Source: Albidovulum sp.
GTDB lineage: Bacteria > Pseudomonadota > Alphaproteobacteria > Rhodobacterales > Rhodobacteraceae
NCBI GenBank assembly: GCA_030837785.1
Contig: JAUQYA010000016.1
Coordinates: 1 to 30,945, forward strand
Direction: 5' to 3'
Length of the DNA stretch: 30,945 bases
Shown: positions 8,608 through 17,185 of the stretch, piece by piece
How the letters are laid out: each line of letters starts with the position of its first letter
How positions within the stretch are numbered: the first letter of the stretch is position 1
The notes under the pieces: model-generated
Told to the model about the DNA's origin: nothing
The model's input: only the letters and a program-made list of their open reading frames with translations
Database searches by the model: none
Position numbers and translations under genes: made by a program

Positions 8608-9471
8608 ATGGCCACCGGCAGGAACATCCGCACCTGGTTCGAGGGGCGCTGGCACGAGGGCGACGTGGCGGTGATGCGCGCGGCCGATCATGGCAGCTGG
8701 CTCGGCACCACCGTCTTCGACGGCGCCCGCTGGTTCGAGGGCGTCTCGCCCGACCTCGACCGCCACATGGCGCGCGTGAACCGGTCGGCCGAGGCGCTGA
8801 TGATCACGCCGACGATGGCGGCCGAGGCGATGGTGGAGATCGCCCGGGAGGGCCTCGCGATGTATCCCAGGGGCGCGGCCGTCTATATCCGGCCGATGTA
8901 CTGGGCGCTTGACGGGGACGCGACCGGGATCGTGCCGGAGCCGGGCGGAACCGGCTTCGCGCTTTGCCTGGAGGAAATTCCGATGGCGCCCGAGGGCGCG
9001 ACGACGACGCTCACCACGACGCGGTTCCGCCGGCCGGTGATCGATTCCTCGCTGACCAACGCCAAGGCGGGGTGCCTCTATCCCAACAACGCGCGGATGC
9101 TGGCGGAGGCGCGGTTGAAGGGCTACGCAAACGCGCTCGTCGCCGACGCGCTCGGCAACGTGGCGGAAACCGCCACGGCGAACGTCTTCCTGGTGAAGGA
9201 TGGCGAGCTGTTCACCCCGGTCGCCAACGGCACCTTCCTGTCGGGTATCACCCGCGCGCGCCACATCGCGAACGCGCGCGCCGACGGGATGACGGTGCAC
9301 GAGACGGTGCTGAGCTTCGACGACTTCCGCGCCGCCGACGAGGTGTTCCTGTCGGGCAACTTCTCCAAGGTCACGCCGGTGGTGGAGTTCGACGGCACCC
9401 ATTTCCAGCACGGCCCGGTGACCAAGCGGATGCGCGCGCTCTACTGGGATTGGGCGCATTCGGGATCGTGA
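8608..9471 (+). CDS. Class IV aminotransferase, branched-chain amino acid type
   Basis: A 287-aa pyridoxal-phosphate enzyme of fold type IV. K153 in SLTNAKAGCLYPN is the expected Schiff-base lysine. GNVAETATANVFLV (E187) is the cofactor-binding signature, and TFLSGITR is a phosphate-binding motif near residue 212. This set fits branched-chain amino acid aminotransferase, which moves the amino group between Leu/Ile/Val and 2-oxoglutarate. D-amino acid aminotransferase and aminodeoxychorismate lyase share the fold and cannot be excluded by eye. The ATG at 8608 follows a strong GAGGAGGGA ribosome site. The gene stands divergent from the polysaccharide group with a 198-bp gap and is followed 75 bp later by a universal stress gene on the same strand. 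Confidence 0.82.
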   Translation: MATGRNIRTWFEGRWHEGDVAVMRAADHGSWLGTTVFDGARWFEGVSPDLDRHMARVNRSAEALMITPTMAAEAMVEIAREGLAMYPRGAAVYIRPMYWALDGDATGIVPEPGGTGFALCLEEIPMAPEGATTTLTTTRFRRPVIDSSLTNAKAGCLYPNNARMLAEARLKGYANALVADALGNVAETATANVFLVKDGELFTPVANGTFLSGITRARHIANARADGMTVHETVLSFDDFRAADEVFLSGNFSKVTPVVEFDGTHFQHGPVTKRMRALYWDWAHSGS

Positions 9472-9546
9472 GCGGCGGGATTGCCAGTGCAGGCGCGAGC
9501 GGCGATGATCGCGCCGCCTGCCACGAGAGATCGACGGGGGAGAACC

Positions 9547-10002
9547 ATGCGCAAGTTCCTGGTCGTTCTCGACGACAGCCGCGAGTGCCTGAACGCGATG
9601 CGGTTCGCCGCACTGCGCGCCGCCCATACCGGCGCCGGCGTCACCATCCTTTCGGTGATCCCGCCCGAGGAGTTCCAGCACTGGATCGGCGTGGCCGACA
9701 TCATGCGGGCCGAAGCGCGGGAACGGATCGAGGCGCATTTCGAGGTCTTCGCCAAATGGATGCGCGACCGGCAGGGAATCGAGCCGGAACTGGTGATCCG
9801 CGAGGGCGAGCCGGTGACCGAGATCCTCGCGCTGATCCGGGATAACCCCGAGATCGGCGTCCTCGTCCTTGGCGCGGGGACCGACAAGTCGGGGCCCGGG
9901 CCGCTGGTCACGCAGCTTTCGAAAACCTCGGGCAACCTGCCGATCCCGATCACCATCGTTCCGGGCGAGTTGTCGAAGGAGCGGCTTGAGGCGATCACCT
10001 GA
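9547..10002 (+). CDS. Universal stress protein (UspA family)
   Basis: A 151-aa single Usp domain. It starts MRKFLVVLDDS, the usual first strand with the acidic adenine-binding residue, and has the middle strand GVTILSVIPP. Near residues 115-130 is LVLGAGTDKSGPGPLVTQL, a variant of the G-2X-G-9X-G(S/T) nucleotide-phosphate loop, and the protein ends with PITIVPGEL. GGGGGAG stands 5 nt upstream of ATG 9547, which decides against an earlier in-frame TTG. These proteins respond to starvation, redox or energy stress and some bind ATP. This copy may be co-transcribed with the aminotransferase. Its stop faces the ogt-like gene across a hairpin element. Confidence 0.88.
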   Translation: MRKFLVVLDDSRECLNAMRFAALRAAHTGAGVTILSVIPPEEFQHWIGVADIMRAEARERIEAHFEVFAKWMRDRQGIEPELVIREGEPVTEILALIRDNPEIGVLVLGAGTDKSGPGPLVTQLSKTSGNLPIPITIVPGELSKERLEAIT

Positions 10003-10034
10003 CCGGCGTTCGCCGACGAGACAGAGCCCGGCGT

Positions 10035-10095
10035 CGCGGCCCCGGGGGCCGTCTGCCCCCCGGACCTCTCGAGGATGTTTCGGCAACGAAGAAGG
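10035..10095 (-). repeat. Post-stop hairpin element, copy A
   Basis: Read on the minus strand, directly after the TGA of the methyltransferase gene, come CTTCTTCGTTGCCGAAAC, a short near-palindrome CCTCGAGAGG, and a strong GC stem (CCGGGGG 10042-10048 with CCCCCGG 10057-10063). The order and spacing match copies B (14254-14322) and C (20480-20548). It lies between convergent genes and probably acts as a terminator or mRNA 3' end stabiliser. Confidence 0.7.
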
Positions 10096-10545
10096 TCAGA
10101 GAAGGAGCGAGGCCGCGCCTTCATGCCTGAGCAGCGCGACCTTGGTTTCCACGCCCCCCGGGGCGGAGAAGCCGCCAAGGCCGGTCGCGCCGAGGACGCG
10201 GTGGCAGGGCACGATGACCGGCACGGGGTTGGCCCCGCAGGCCTGGCCGATCGCCTGCGCGGGCGCGCCGAGGGCGCGGGCGAGATCGCCGTAGCTGCGG
10301 GTCTCGCCGAAGGGAATCGCCACCATCGCCCGCATCACCTCGCCCACGAGCCCCGGCCGGAAGGCCACCGGCAGGTCGAAGCTCCGGCGGGTGCCGGCGA
10401 AATAAGCGCCAAGCTGGCGTGCGGCTTCGGCCAGGAGCGGGGTGTCGTCGCGGGCCGCCCCGCCCCAGCGGAGCGACACGATCGCCCCCGCGTCCTCGCG
10501 AAGCGTCAGGGGGCCGAAGGGGCCTGGCACGGTCATCTCGGGCAT
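10096..10545 (-). CDS. ogt: Methylated-DNA--protein-cysteine methyltransferase
   Basis: A 149-aa suicide DNA-repair protein that takes the methyl group from O6-methylguanine onto its own cysteine. The active site PCHRV is at residues 113-117 with acceptor C114, preceded by GQACGANPVPVI. The helix-turn-helix region IPFGETRSYGDLA (78-90), with the RALGAPAQAIG segment after it, fits the DNA-binding domain, and GGFSAPGGVETKVALLRHEG closes the fold. There is no Ada-type transcription-factor domain. ATG 10545 is chosen because the protein then has normal length; ATG 10536, three codons in, is equally possible and neither has a strong ribosome site. It follows ileS by 64 bp on the same strand and may depend on ileS transcription. 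Confidence 0.9.
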   Translation of the reverse strand: MPEMTVPGPFGPLTLREDAGAIVSLRWGGAARDDTPLLAEAARQLGAYFAGTRRSFDLPVAFRPGLVGEVMRAMVAIPFGETRSYGDLARALGAPAQAIGQACGANPVPVIVPCHRVLGATGLGGFSAPGGVETKVALLRHEGAASLLL

Positions 10546-10609
10546 GGCGTGATGCTGCGCCCCGAGGGGGCCGCCGGCAACCCGTTTCCTGCGCCTTCCC
10601 TGCCCGGGC

Positions 10610-13570
10610 TCAGCCGAGGACGCCGTCGCAGCGGGCGCAGGTGCCGGGATGCGCATGGGTGCCGACGTCGGGCAGGATCTTCCAGCAGCGCTGGCACTTC
10701 TCGCCCTCGGCCAGCTCGAAGACGACGCCGACGCCCGGCACCTCGGGCAGGCGGAACGCCTCCTGCGGCTCGGGATCGGCGGTCAGGACCAGGCCCGAGG
10801 TGATGCAGATGTCGGCGAAATCGACCGATTTCAGCGCGGCGAGGGTGGCCTGATCCTCGACATGGACCACGGGGGCGGCTTCGAGGCTGGCGCCGATCAC
10901 CTTTGCCGCGCGCTGCACCTCGAGAGCTGCGGTGACGACGCGGCGGACCCGGCGGATCTTCTCCCACTTCTCCGCCAGCGGTTCGTCGCGCCAGTCGGCG
11001 GGCGTGGCGGGGATGTCCTGAAGGTGGACCGAGGCATCCTCGCCGGGGAAGCGCGAGAGCCAGACATCCTCCATCGTGAAGACGAGAATCGGCGCGAGCC
11101 AGGTCGTGAGCCGGTGGAAGATGAGGTCGAGCACGCTGCGCGCGGCGCGGCGGCGGAGGCTTCCGGCCCCGTCGCAGTAAAGCGCGTCCTTGCGGATGTC
11201 GAAGTAGAGCGCCGAGAGGTCCACCGTGCAGAAGGTGAAAAGGGTCTGGAAGACACCCTGGAAGTCGTATCTTTCGTAGCCCCGGCGCACCGTGTGGTCG
11301 AGTTCGGCCAGCCGGTGCAGCACCCAGCGTTCCAGTTCCGGCATCTCCTCGGGCGCCACCCGCTCGGCCTCGCTGAAACCGGCGAGGCTGCCGAGGATGA
11401 AGCGCAGCGTGTTCCTCAGCCGCCGGTAGCTGTCGGCGGTGCCCTTGAGGATTTCCTTGCCGATGCGGAGGTCGACCGTGTAGTCCGACTGCGCCACCCA
11501 GAGCCGCAGGATGTCGGCGCCGTATTCGTCGATCACCGCCTGCGGCGCCACGGTGTTGCCGAGCGACTTGGACATTTTCATGCCCTTCTCGTCGAGCGTG
11601 AAACCGTGGGTCAGGACGCCGCGGTAAGGCGCGCGGCCCAGCGTCGCGCAGGCCTGGAGCAGCGAGGAGTGGAACCAGCCGCGGTGCTGGTCGGTGCCTT
11701 CGAGATAGAGGTCGGCGATGCCGTCCGGCGTGCCGTCGGGCCGGTCGCGCAGCACGAAGGCATGGGTGGAGCCAGAATCGAACCAGACGTCGAGCACATC
11801 GAAGACCTGTTCGTAATCCTGCGGGTTCACGATGCCCGAGAGCACGCGCTCCTTGAATCCTTGCACATACCAGACATCGGCGCCCTCGGCCTCGAAGGCG
11901 GCGACGATCCTTGCATTGACCTCGGTGTTCCTCAGAAGGAAGCCCGGATCATTGGGCTGGACGCCTTTCCTGACAAAACAGGTGAGCGGCACGCCCCAGG
12001 CGCGCTGGCGCGACAGCACCCAGTCGGGCCGCGCCGCGATCATCGAATGCAGCCGGTTGCGCCCGGTGCCCGGGGTCCATTCGACGAGCGTATCGATCGA
12101 GGTCAGCGCGCGGGCGCGGATGGTGTCGCCGTGTTCGCCCATGCCGTCGTCGAGCTTGCGGTCGATGGCGACGAACCATTGCGGCGTGTTGCGATAGATC
12201 AGCGGCGCCTTCGAGCGCCAGGAATGCGGATAGGAGTGCTTGAGCTTGCCCTTGGCGAGAAGCGCGCCGGCATAGGCCAGTTGCTTGATGACGCTGACGT
12301 TGGCGGGGCCTTCCTTGCCGTCGGGCAGGATGATGTGCTGGCCGCCGAACAAGGGCAGGTCGGCGCGGAAGCTGCCGTCGGGCTCGACGTTGTAGGTCAT
12401 CGGCAGGCCATGCCTCTGGCCGAGTTGGTAGTCGTCATCGCCGTGCGAGGGCGCGGTATGGACAAAGCCGGTGCCCGCGTCATCGGTGACATGGTCGCCG
12501 GGGAGCATGGGAACGTCGTAGTCCCATTCTCCATTGCTGCCTTCGATACCGCGAAGGGGGTGAACGCATATTGTCGCACCAAGTAGACCAGCTTTGAGTG
12601 GACATAGCTTAGAGAACTCTTCAACCCTACCTGCTTGGAAAACTCCTTCAGCAAGTCGTTCGGCGAGGATCAGCGTTTCACCGACTTTTGCCGTGCTGTT
12701 CACTGCGACCGCATCGACCCGATAAAGCGCGTAGTCGAGAGCGGGATTGAATGCGATTGCGCGGTTCTGCGGAATGGTCCAGGGCGTGGTTGTCCAGATC
12801 AACACCGAGGCACGCTTGAATGCCTCGTACTCTTCACTTCCTCGGACAAAATCCTCCTCAAAATGCGCAAATAGGTCTACCGGGAACCGCACCCAAACCT
12901 GATGGCTGGTATGGTCGTGATACTCGACCTCGGCCTCGGCCAGCGCGGTCTTTTCGACCGGCGACCACATCACCGGCTTCGAGCCCTGATAGAGCGCCCC
13001 GTTCATCAGGAACTTCAGGAACTCGGCCGCGATCACCGCCTCGGCGTGGTAGGCCATCGTCAGGTAGGGGTCGGCCCAGTCGCCGGTGACGCCGAGGCGC
13101 TTGAACTCCGCCCGCTGGACGTCGATCCAGCCCTCGGCGAACTTGCGGCATTCCCGGCGGAACTCGACCACCGGCACCGCGTCCTTGTCCTTGCCGGCGG
13201 CCCGATACTGTTCCTCGATCTTCCATTCGATCGGCAGGCCGTGGCAGTCCCAGCCGGGCACATAGCGGCTGTCCTTGCCCATCATCTGCTGGCTGCGGAC
13301 CACCATGTCCTTCAGGACCTTGTTCAGCGCGTGGCCGATGTGGAGGTGGCCGTTGGCGTAGGGCGGCCCGTCGTGGAGGACGAAGCCTTCCCGCCCGGTC
13401 TTTTCCCGCAGGCGGTCGTAGATGCCGAGCCTTTCCCAGCGGGCAAGCCATTCCGGCTCGCGTTGCGGCAGGGCCGCGCGCATGGGAAAGCCGGTCTCGG
13501 GCAGGAAGACGGTGTCGCGGTAGTCGGGGCTGGCGGTCTTGGCTGTCGTCTCGGGCGTTTCGGCGCACAT
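10610..13570 (-). CDS. ileS: Isoleucine--tRNA ligase
   Basis: A 986-aa class I aminoacyl-tRNA synthetase that charges tRNA-Ile. The HIGH motif is at residues 77-80 (NGHLHIGHALNK) and KMSKS at 665-669 (bases 11564-11578). The editing (CP1) domain is recognisable from WTTTPWTIPQNRAI (about residue 260) and DHVTDDAGTGFVHTAPSHG. The C-terminus carries the bacterial zinc site CQRCW...CARC. ATG 13570 is preceded by AAGGA at 9 nt; an ATG eleven codons further upstream is less likely. An internal stretch, 12541-12900 (residues ~224-344), has far lower GC and uses codons such as CTA and ATA that are rare in the rest of the gene, although the frame and domain order are intact. Identity is certain; the origin of that stretch is open. 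Confidence 0.98.
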   Translation of the reverse strand: MCAETPETTAKTASPDYRDTVFLPETGFPMRAALPQREPEWLARWERLGIYDRLREKTGREGFVLHDGPPYANGHLHIGHALNKVLKDMVVRSQQMMGKDSRYVPGWDCHGLPIEWKIEEQYRAAGKDKDAVPVVEFRRECRKFAEGWIDVQRAEFKRLGVTGDWADPYLTMAYHAEAVIAAEFLKFLMNGALYQGSKPVMWSPVEKTALAEAEVEYHDHTSHQVWVRFPVDLFAHFEEDFVRGSEEYEAFKRASVLIWTTTPWTIPQNRAIAFNPALDYALYRVDAVAVNSTAKVGETLILAERLAEGVFQAGRVEEFSKLCPLKAGLLGATICVHPLRGIEGSNGEWDYDVPMLPGDHVTDDAGTGFVHTAPSHGDDDYQLGQRHGLPMTYNVEPDGSFRADLPLFGGQHIILPDGKEGPANVSVIKQLAYAGALLAKGKLKHSYPHSWRSKAPLIYRNTPQWFVAIDRKLDDGMGEHGDTIRARALTSIDTLVEWTPGTGRNRLHSMIAARPDWVLSRQRAWGVPLTCFVRKGVQPNDPGFLLRNTEVNARIVAAFEAEGADVWYVQGFKERVLSGIVNPQDYEQVFDVLDVWFDSGSTHAFVLRDRPDGTPDGIADLYLEGTDQHRGWFHSSLLQACATLGRAPYRGVLTHGFTLDEKGMKMSKSLGNTVAPQAVIDEYGADILRLWVAQSDYTVDLRIGKEILKGTADSYRRLRNTLRFILGSLAGFSEAERVAPEEMPELERWVLHRLAELDHTVRRGYERYDFQGVFQTLFTFCTVDLSALYFDIRKDALYCDGAGSLRRRAARSVLDLIFHRLTTWLAPILVFTMEDVWLSRFPGEDASVHLQDIPATPADWRDEPLAEKWEKIRRVRRVVTAALEVQRAAKVIGASLEAAPVVHVEDQATLAALKSVDFADICITSGLVLTADPEPQEAFRLPEVPGVGVVFELAEGEKCQRCWKILPDVGTHAHPGTCARCDGVLG
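12541..12900 (-). other. Low-GC mosaic block inside ileS (N-terminal half of the editing domain)
   Basis: By hand count 194 of 360 bases are G or C (about 54%), while flanking parts of the same gene look close to 70%. Third codon positions are often A or T here, with runs such as AAG-CTA-TGT-CCA-CTC-AAA. The encoded region still reads as an IleS editing domain, so this is replacement or different evolution of part of the gene, not an insertion that breaks it. Confidence 0.75.
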
Positions 13571-13823
13571 TTCGGGCGGTCCTTCGGAAATCCCTGGAAG
13601 CATGGTCGGCGCGATGGCTCGGGCGCCTTTTCCCGGCGACTGATCGATCAGGCCGCCGGGCCGCTAATTCGGATGAGGATCGCGGGCATGTGCTTCATGG
13701 CCCGCCTTATAGGAAACCGCACCGCGGGGGTAAAGTGGGCGTGGAATTGCGGGGCGGCGGCATCAGGGGGACTTGCCTCCACCGGCGCAACCGCGCAAGG
13801 ATCGGCGCCCGGAAGGAGACCGG

Positions 13824-14231
13824 ATGCCGCCCCCGCCCCCGCGCTTTGCCGTCACGCCCGAGGAGATCGACCGCGTCGTGGCCGATTTCTACGCCGCGAT
13901 CCGGGTCCATCCCGGCCTTGGCCCGGTCTTTGCCGCCCATGTGACGGACTGGCCGGCACATGAGGCGAAGATCGCCGGCTTCTGGCGCAACGCGATCCTT
14001 TTCGAGAGGAGCTACGACGGCAATCCGCTGCAGGTCCACCGCGACGCGGGCAACGTGCGGCCGGGGATGTTCGACGTCTGGCTCGGCCTGTTCGACTCGG
14101 TCCTGAGGCGCGACCTTCCGCCGGAGACGGCCGGGGCCTGGTCGGCGCTGGCCCACCGCATCGGCCGCAGCCTGCGCTATGGCGTGGTGGAGCAGGCGGT
14201 GTCCCCCGGCGGCGTGCCGAAGCTCGGCTAG
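13824..14231 (+). CDS. Truncated haemoglobin, group III-like
   Basis: A 135-aa small haem protein. Features of group III truncated globins are the opening VTPEEIDRVVADFYAAIRVHPGLG split by a short turn, DWPAHEAKIAGFW (42-54), and YDGNPLQVHRDAG, in which H72 should be the proximal haem ligand. Helices G and H follow (MFDVWLGLFDSVL, LAHRIGRSLRYGV). ATG 13824 has AAGGAG five to six nt upstream. Such globins bind O2 or NO and are linked to nitrosative or microaerobic stress, but the role of group III members is poorly known. It is divergent from ileS with a 253-bp gap in which I see no other gene. Confidence 0.85.
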   Translation: MPPPPPRFAVTPEEIDRVVADFYAAIRVHPGLGPVFAAHVTDWPAHEAKIAGFWRNAILFERSYDGNPLQVHRDAGNVRPGMFDVWLGLFDSVLRRDLPPETAGAWSALAHRIGRSLRYGVVEQAVSPGGVPKLG

Positions 14232-14253
14232 GGTTTCGTCCCGCCTCGCGGCG

Positions 14254-14322
14254 GCGCGACCCGCCGGGAGGGCGCTGCCCTCCCGGACCCTCCCGGAGTA
14301 TTTGCCGACAGAAAGGAGGGGC
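14254..14322 (-). repeat. Post-stop hairpin element, copy B
   Basis: On the minus strand, right after the DUF2339 gene's TGA, comes a C/T-rich start (GCCCCTCCTTTCTGTCGG), then CAAATACTCC-GGGAGG, then a perfect 10-bp stem (14264-14273 with 14277-14286, 3-nt loop). It has the same design as copies A and C, with different bases in the stems. It lies between the convergent globin and DUF2339 genes. It is the best-formed terminator-like stem in the window. Confidence 0.75.
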
Positions 14323-17109
14323 TCAGCCCTCCCGGGAACCGGGCTCGCCGGTATCCTGCCGCGCCGCCGCCCAGCGGTTGAGCCAGGCGAGACCGGCGAG
14401 CGAGAGTCCGAGCGCGAGAAAGGAGAAGACGCGGGTAAGGCCGGAAAGACCCGAGATGTCGATCAGGAACACCTTGGCGATGGTAAGCCCGATCACCGCC
14501 ATCGCGGCGCGGCGAAGTGGGGGCGAGCGGCGCGCGATCGCCTGGTAGAGAAGGCCCGCACCCACCGCCATGAGCGCGAGCGTGTAGGCATAGAGCTCGC
14601 CCTGCGTGACGCCCGGCACCGACAGGTCGTCACCCCGCATGAGCCGCCGGATCTCGAGGCCGGCATAGAGCGCCGAGAGCGCCACGCCCGCGGCCATGAG
14701 GGCCCAGCGGATGAGCCGTGGCACGTGGTCGAGGCGCGTCAGCGCAAGCAGGAGGAGACCCCCCGGCACGGCATAGGCGACGAAAAGCGTATCGAGGAGC
14801 GGCGGGCCGTAGACCAGCCCCTCGCGCCGGCCGGTGAGTGCGACGAGCGGGTTGGCGACGGTCGCGGCAAGCGCGATGCCCCCGAAGCCCGCCAGGGCCG
14901 CGAGGCTGGCGATCGCCCAGCGCAGCCAGCGGAGCACGCCGCCGAGTTGCAGCCGGTAGAGCTGCACGAGCATGAGGATGAGCCACGGCAGCGCGTTCAG
15001 CGTCAGCGCCCAGTGGGCGAAGAACCAGTCGCCCCCTGCCCGGTCCGACAGCCAGCGGCTGACGAGCACGTTGGCGAAAAGGGCGGCATAGGCCGCGAAG
15101 GCGCTTTCAAGCACCACCTGCGCCGGCCGGCGGTCGAGGCCCTTGAGCAGCGTGAGCGCCGCCGCCATCGCCGCCGCGGCACCGGCACAGGAGGCGACCG
15201 CTTCCCACAGCGCCGCCTGGTCGACCGCCCAGCCGAGGCCGGGATCGACCACCAGCCGCCAGGACAGCGCGATCACCCCCGCCTGGATGAAGACCCCCAT
15301 CTCGGGCAGGCGGAAGCGGCGGTCGAGCGCGGCCGCGACTATGACGAGGGCCGCGAGCGCGAGGGTCAGGGCGCCCTTGGTGAGGATCAGGAACAGGGCG
15401 AGCGCGATGAGCGACAGCATCGAGAGCGTCATGTAGGCCGCGCGCCGCATGTCGCCGCCGTCGGCGCGGGCGAAGGCCAGGGCAAGGACCGCCGTCAGCG
15501 CGGCAAGCGCGATGACGTGGAGCGCCCAGAGGAATGGGCCGAGCGCGGCCGAGGGTGCCCAGAAAAGCTCCAGCACCAGCGCGGCGAGGGGCGCGACGAG
15601 CGCCGCGCCCGCCGCCCAGAAGGGCTTGAGCCGCCCCGCCCCGCCGCTCGTCCGGGCAGCGCCGAGCGTGATCGCCGTTGCCATCGCCAGGAGGAAGGTC
15701 ACGATCATCGGCGCCGCGGTTTCCGGCGCGCGGAGCACGATCGCCTTCGCCGCGAGGTCGGCCGCCAGGGGGCCGGCGTCCAGCCCCTCGAACCCGAGGC
15801 GCGCGAGGAAGGCCGCCGCGGGCAGCACCGTCAGGTCCGACAGCGCCCGCGCACCGGGCGACCAGAAGGTGAGCGCGAGGGCAAGCGCCGCAAGGCAGAG
15901 GTAGACGAGAAGGCTTTCGGCCGCGGTCGAGGTGTCGAGGAGGAGAAGGAGAAGGCTCGCCGCCGCCACGGTGCCGCCCGCGAGTTTCGTCGGGAAGATC
16001 GGCGGTTGCGCCTTCCACGCGAAGAACTCCACCATCATCGTGCCGGCGTGGTCGGGCATGAGCGCGCGCGCGGGCACCACGATGGCAAGGACGGCGATCG
16101 CCACCAGCATCAGCGCGAACCAGCCCGGCCCGCCCGTCTGGGCAAGGACGAGGCCGCCGCCAACGATGCCGAGCACCACGGCGAGGACCGAGACCCAGGC
16201 CCAGCGCCGGATCGTGTCGACGAGAAGCCCGGTGCCGGCGATCACGGCGAAATAGCCGTAAAGCCACCAGGGCGTCTGGCTTTCTCCACCAACGATGAAG
16301 GGGGCGGCGGCGGCACCCAGAAGCCCGACCGCGGCAAGGAAAGCGCCGTGGAACCAGCCCAGCGTGATGGCGAGAAGTGCCGTCGCGACGATGCCCGCGA
16401 AGGCGGTTTCCGGCCCGATCAGGCCGTAAAGCTGCCGCGCGGCCACCACGCCGCCAAAGATCGAGACGATGCCCGCACCCGAGAAGGTCGAGGGCACATA
16501 GGCCCCGGGATCGGTCTCCCGGTCGCCCCAGCGGCGGCGGACCAACTCGCCCGCGGCAATCAGGAGAATGCCGAAGAGGATCGCCGCCGCGACCCGCGCG
16601 GTCGGCGGCAGAAGGCCGTTCTCGATCCCGTATTGCACGAAGAAGATGCCGGCGAGCGCCAGCGACAGCGCCGAGACGGCAAAGACCCAGTTGGCCTTCA
16701 GCCAGTCGGCGAGGGCAGAGACCCGCGGGGCCGCGACGGGCATCGGCGGCGGCGGGGATGGGGGCGCCGGGGACGGCGGCAGGTTGGCCCAGGGGCCGGA
16801 GATCGCCTCCGCCGCAGCGGCGGCGGGTTCGGGGGCCACGGGAACCTCGGGCGCGGCCGGTGCCTCGGCCGCCGGCATGGCCTCGGGCAGGGTGACCGCG
16901 GGCGCAGGCGCGGCGGCCTGTGGCACCTCCGCCCTCGCCCGCGTCGCCTGGCGCAGATCGCCGAGCGCCCGGCCCTGCTCGGCCACCCTCTGCTCCAGCG
17001 TCTCGACCCGCCGCTTCAGCCCGCCGACCGCGACCAGCAGCACCACCACCGCAACCGGCAGCGCCAGCGCCACAAGCGCCGCCAGCACAAAAAGACCCTC
17101 GAACCCCAC
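14323..17109 (-). CDS. DUF2339 multi-spanning membrane protein
   Basis: A 928-aa predicted inner-membrane protein. Residues 4-29 are a membrane anchor. Residues 30-58 (LKRRVETLEQRVAEQGRAL) look like a short coiled coil. A Pro/Ala-rich linker runs to about 130. From ADWLKANWVFAVSALSLALAGIFFVQYGIENG (split by charged turns) to the end there are some two dozen hydrophobic helices. That layout matches DUF2339 proteins, whose function is unknown; roles in envelope or lipid biology are only guesses. The start is GTG 17109, supported by GGAGGGA 8 nt upstream. It lies 76 bp downstream of the YcjF-like gene on the same strand, so the three minus-strand genes may form a loose envelope-related unit. Strong Ala/Leu/Gly composition fits a membrane protein in a GC-rich genome. 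Confidence 0.85.
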   Translation of the reverse strand: MGFEGLFVLAALVALALPVAVVVLLVAVGGLKRRVETLEQRVAEQGRALGDLRQATRARAEVPQAAAPAPAVTLPEAMPAAEAPAAPEVPVAPEPAAAAAEAISGPWANLPPSPAPPSPPPPMPVAAPRVSALADWLKANWVFAVSALSLALAGIFFVQYGIENGLLPPTARVAAAILFGILLIAAGELVRRRWGDRETDPGAYVPSTFSGAGIVSIFGGVVAARQLYGLIGPETAFAGIVATALLAITLGWFHGAFLAAVGLLGAAAAPFIVGGESQTPWWLYGYFAVIAGTGLLVDTIRRWAWVSVLAVVLGIVGGGLVLAQTGGPGWFALMLVAIAVLAIVVPARALMPDHAGTMMVEFFAWKAQPPIFPTKLAGGTVAAASLLLLLLDTSTAAESLLVYLCLAALALALTFWSPGARALSDLTVLPAAAFLARLGFEGLDAGPLAADLAAKAIVLRAPETAAPMIVTFLLAMATAITLGAARTSGGAGRLKPFWAAGAALVAPLAALVLELFWAPSAALGPFLWALHVIALAALTAVLALAFARADGGDMRRAAYMTLSMLSLIALALFLILTKGALTLALAALVIVAAALDRRFRLPEMGVFIQAGVIALSWRLVVDPGLGWAVDQAALWEAVASCAGAAAAMAAALTLLKGLDRRPAQVVLESAFAAYAALFANVLVSRWLSDRAGGDWFFAHWALTLNALPWLILMLVQLYRLQLGGVLRWLRWAIASLAALAGFGGIALAATVANPLVALTGRREGLVYGPPLLDTLFVAYAVPGGLLLLALTRLDHVPRLIRWALMAAGVALSALYAGLEIRRLMRGDDLSVPGVTQGELYAYTLALMAVGAGLLYQAIARRSPPLRRAAMAVIGLTIAKVFLIDISGLSGLTRVFSFLALGLSLAGLAWLNRWAAARQDTGEPGSREG

Positions 17110-17185
17110 TACGCCCGTCCCTCCGCCCGGTTGCCCCGGGGCCGTTCACCGCCCCATTCATAGCGCAAAGCCGGGGCGCGGGAAG

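Noticed and set aside
8410..10086. Upstream extension of the epimerase frame to 847 codons
   Set aside because: The extra part is antisense to the aminotransferase and stress genes; the strong ribosome site at 8409 fixes the true start.
10649..12586. Long open frame (645 codons) opposite ileS
   Set aside because: It lies wholly antisense to ileS and has no recognisable protein features.
12541..12900. Intein or mobile insertion in ileS
   Set aside because: There are no intein splice motifs, and the encoded segment aligns in order with a normal editing domain.
14179..17163. 994-codon plus-strand frame opposite the DUF2339 gene
   Set aside because: It is extremely Arg/Glu/Gly-rich, complementary to the Ala/Leu-rich membrane gene, with no supporting start.
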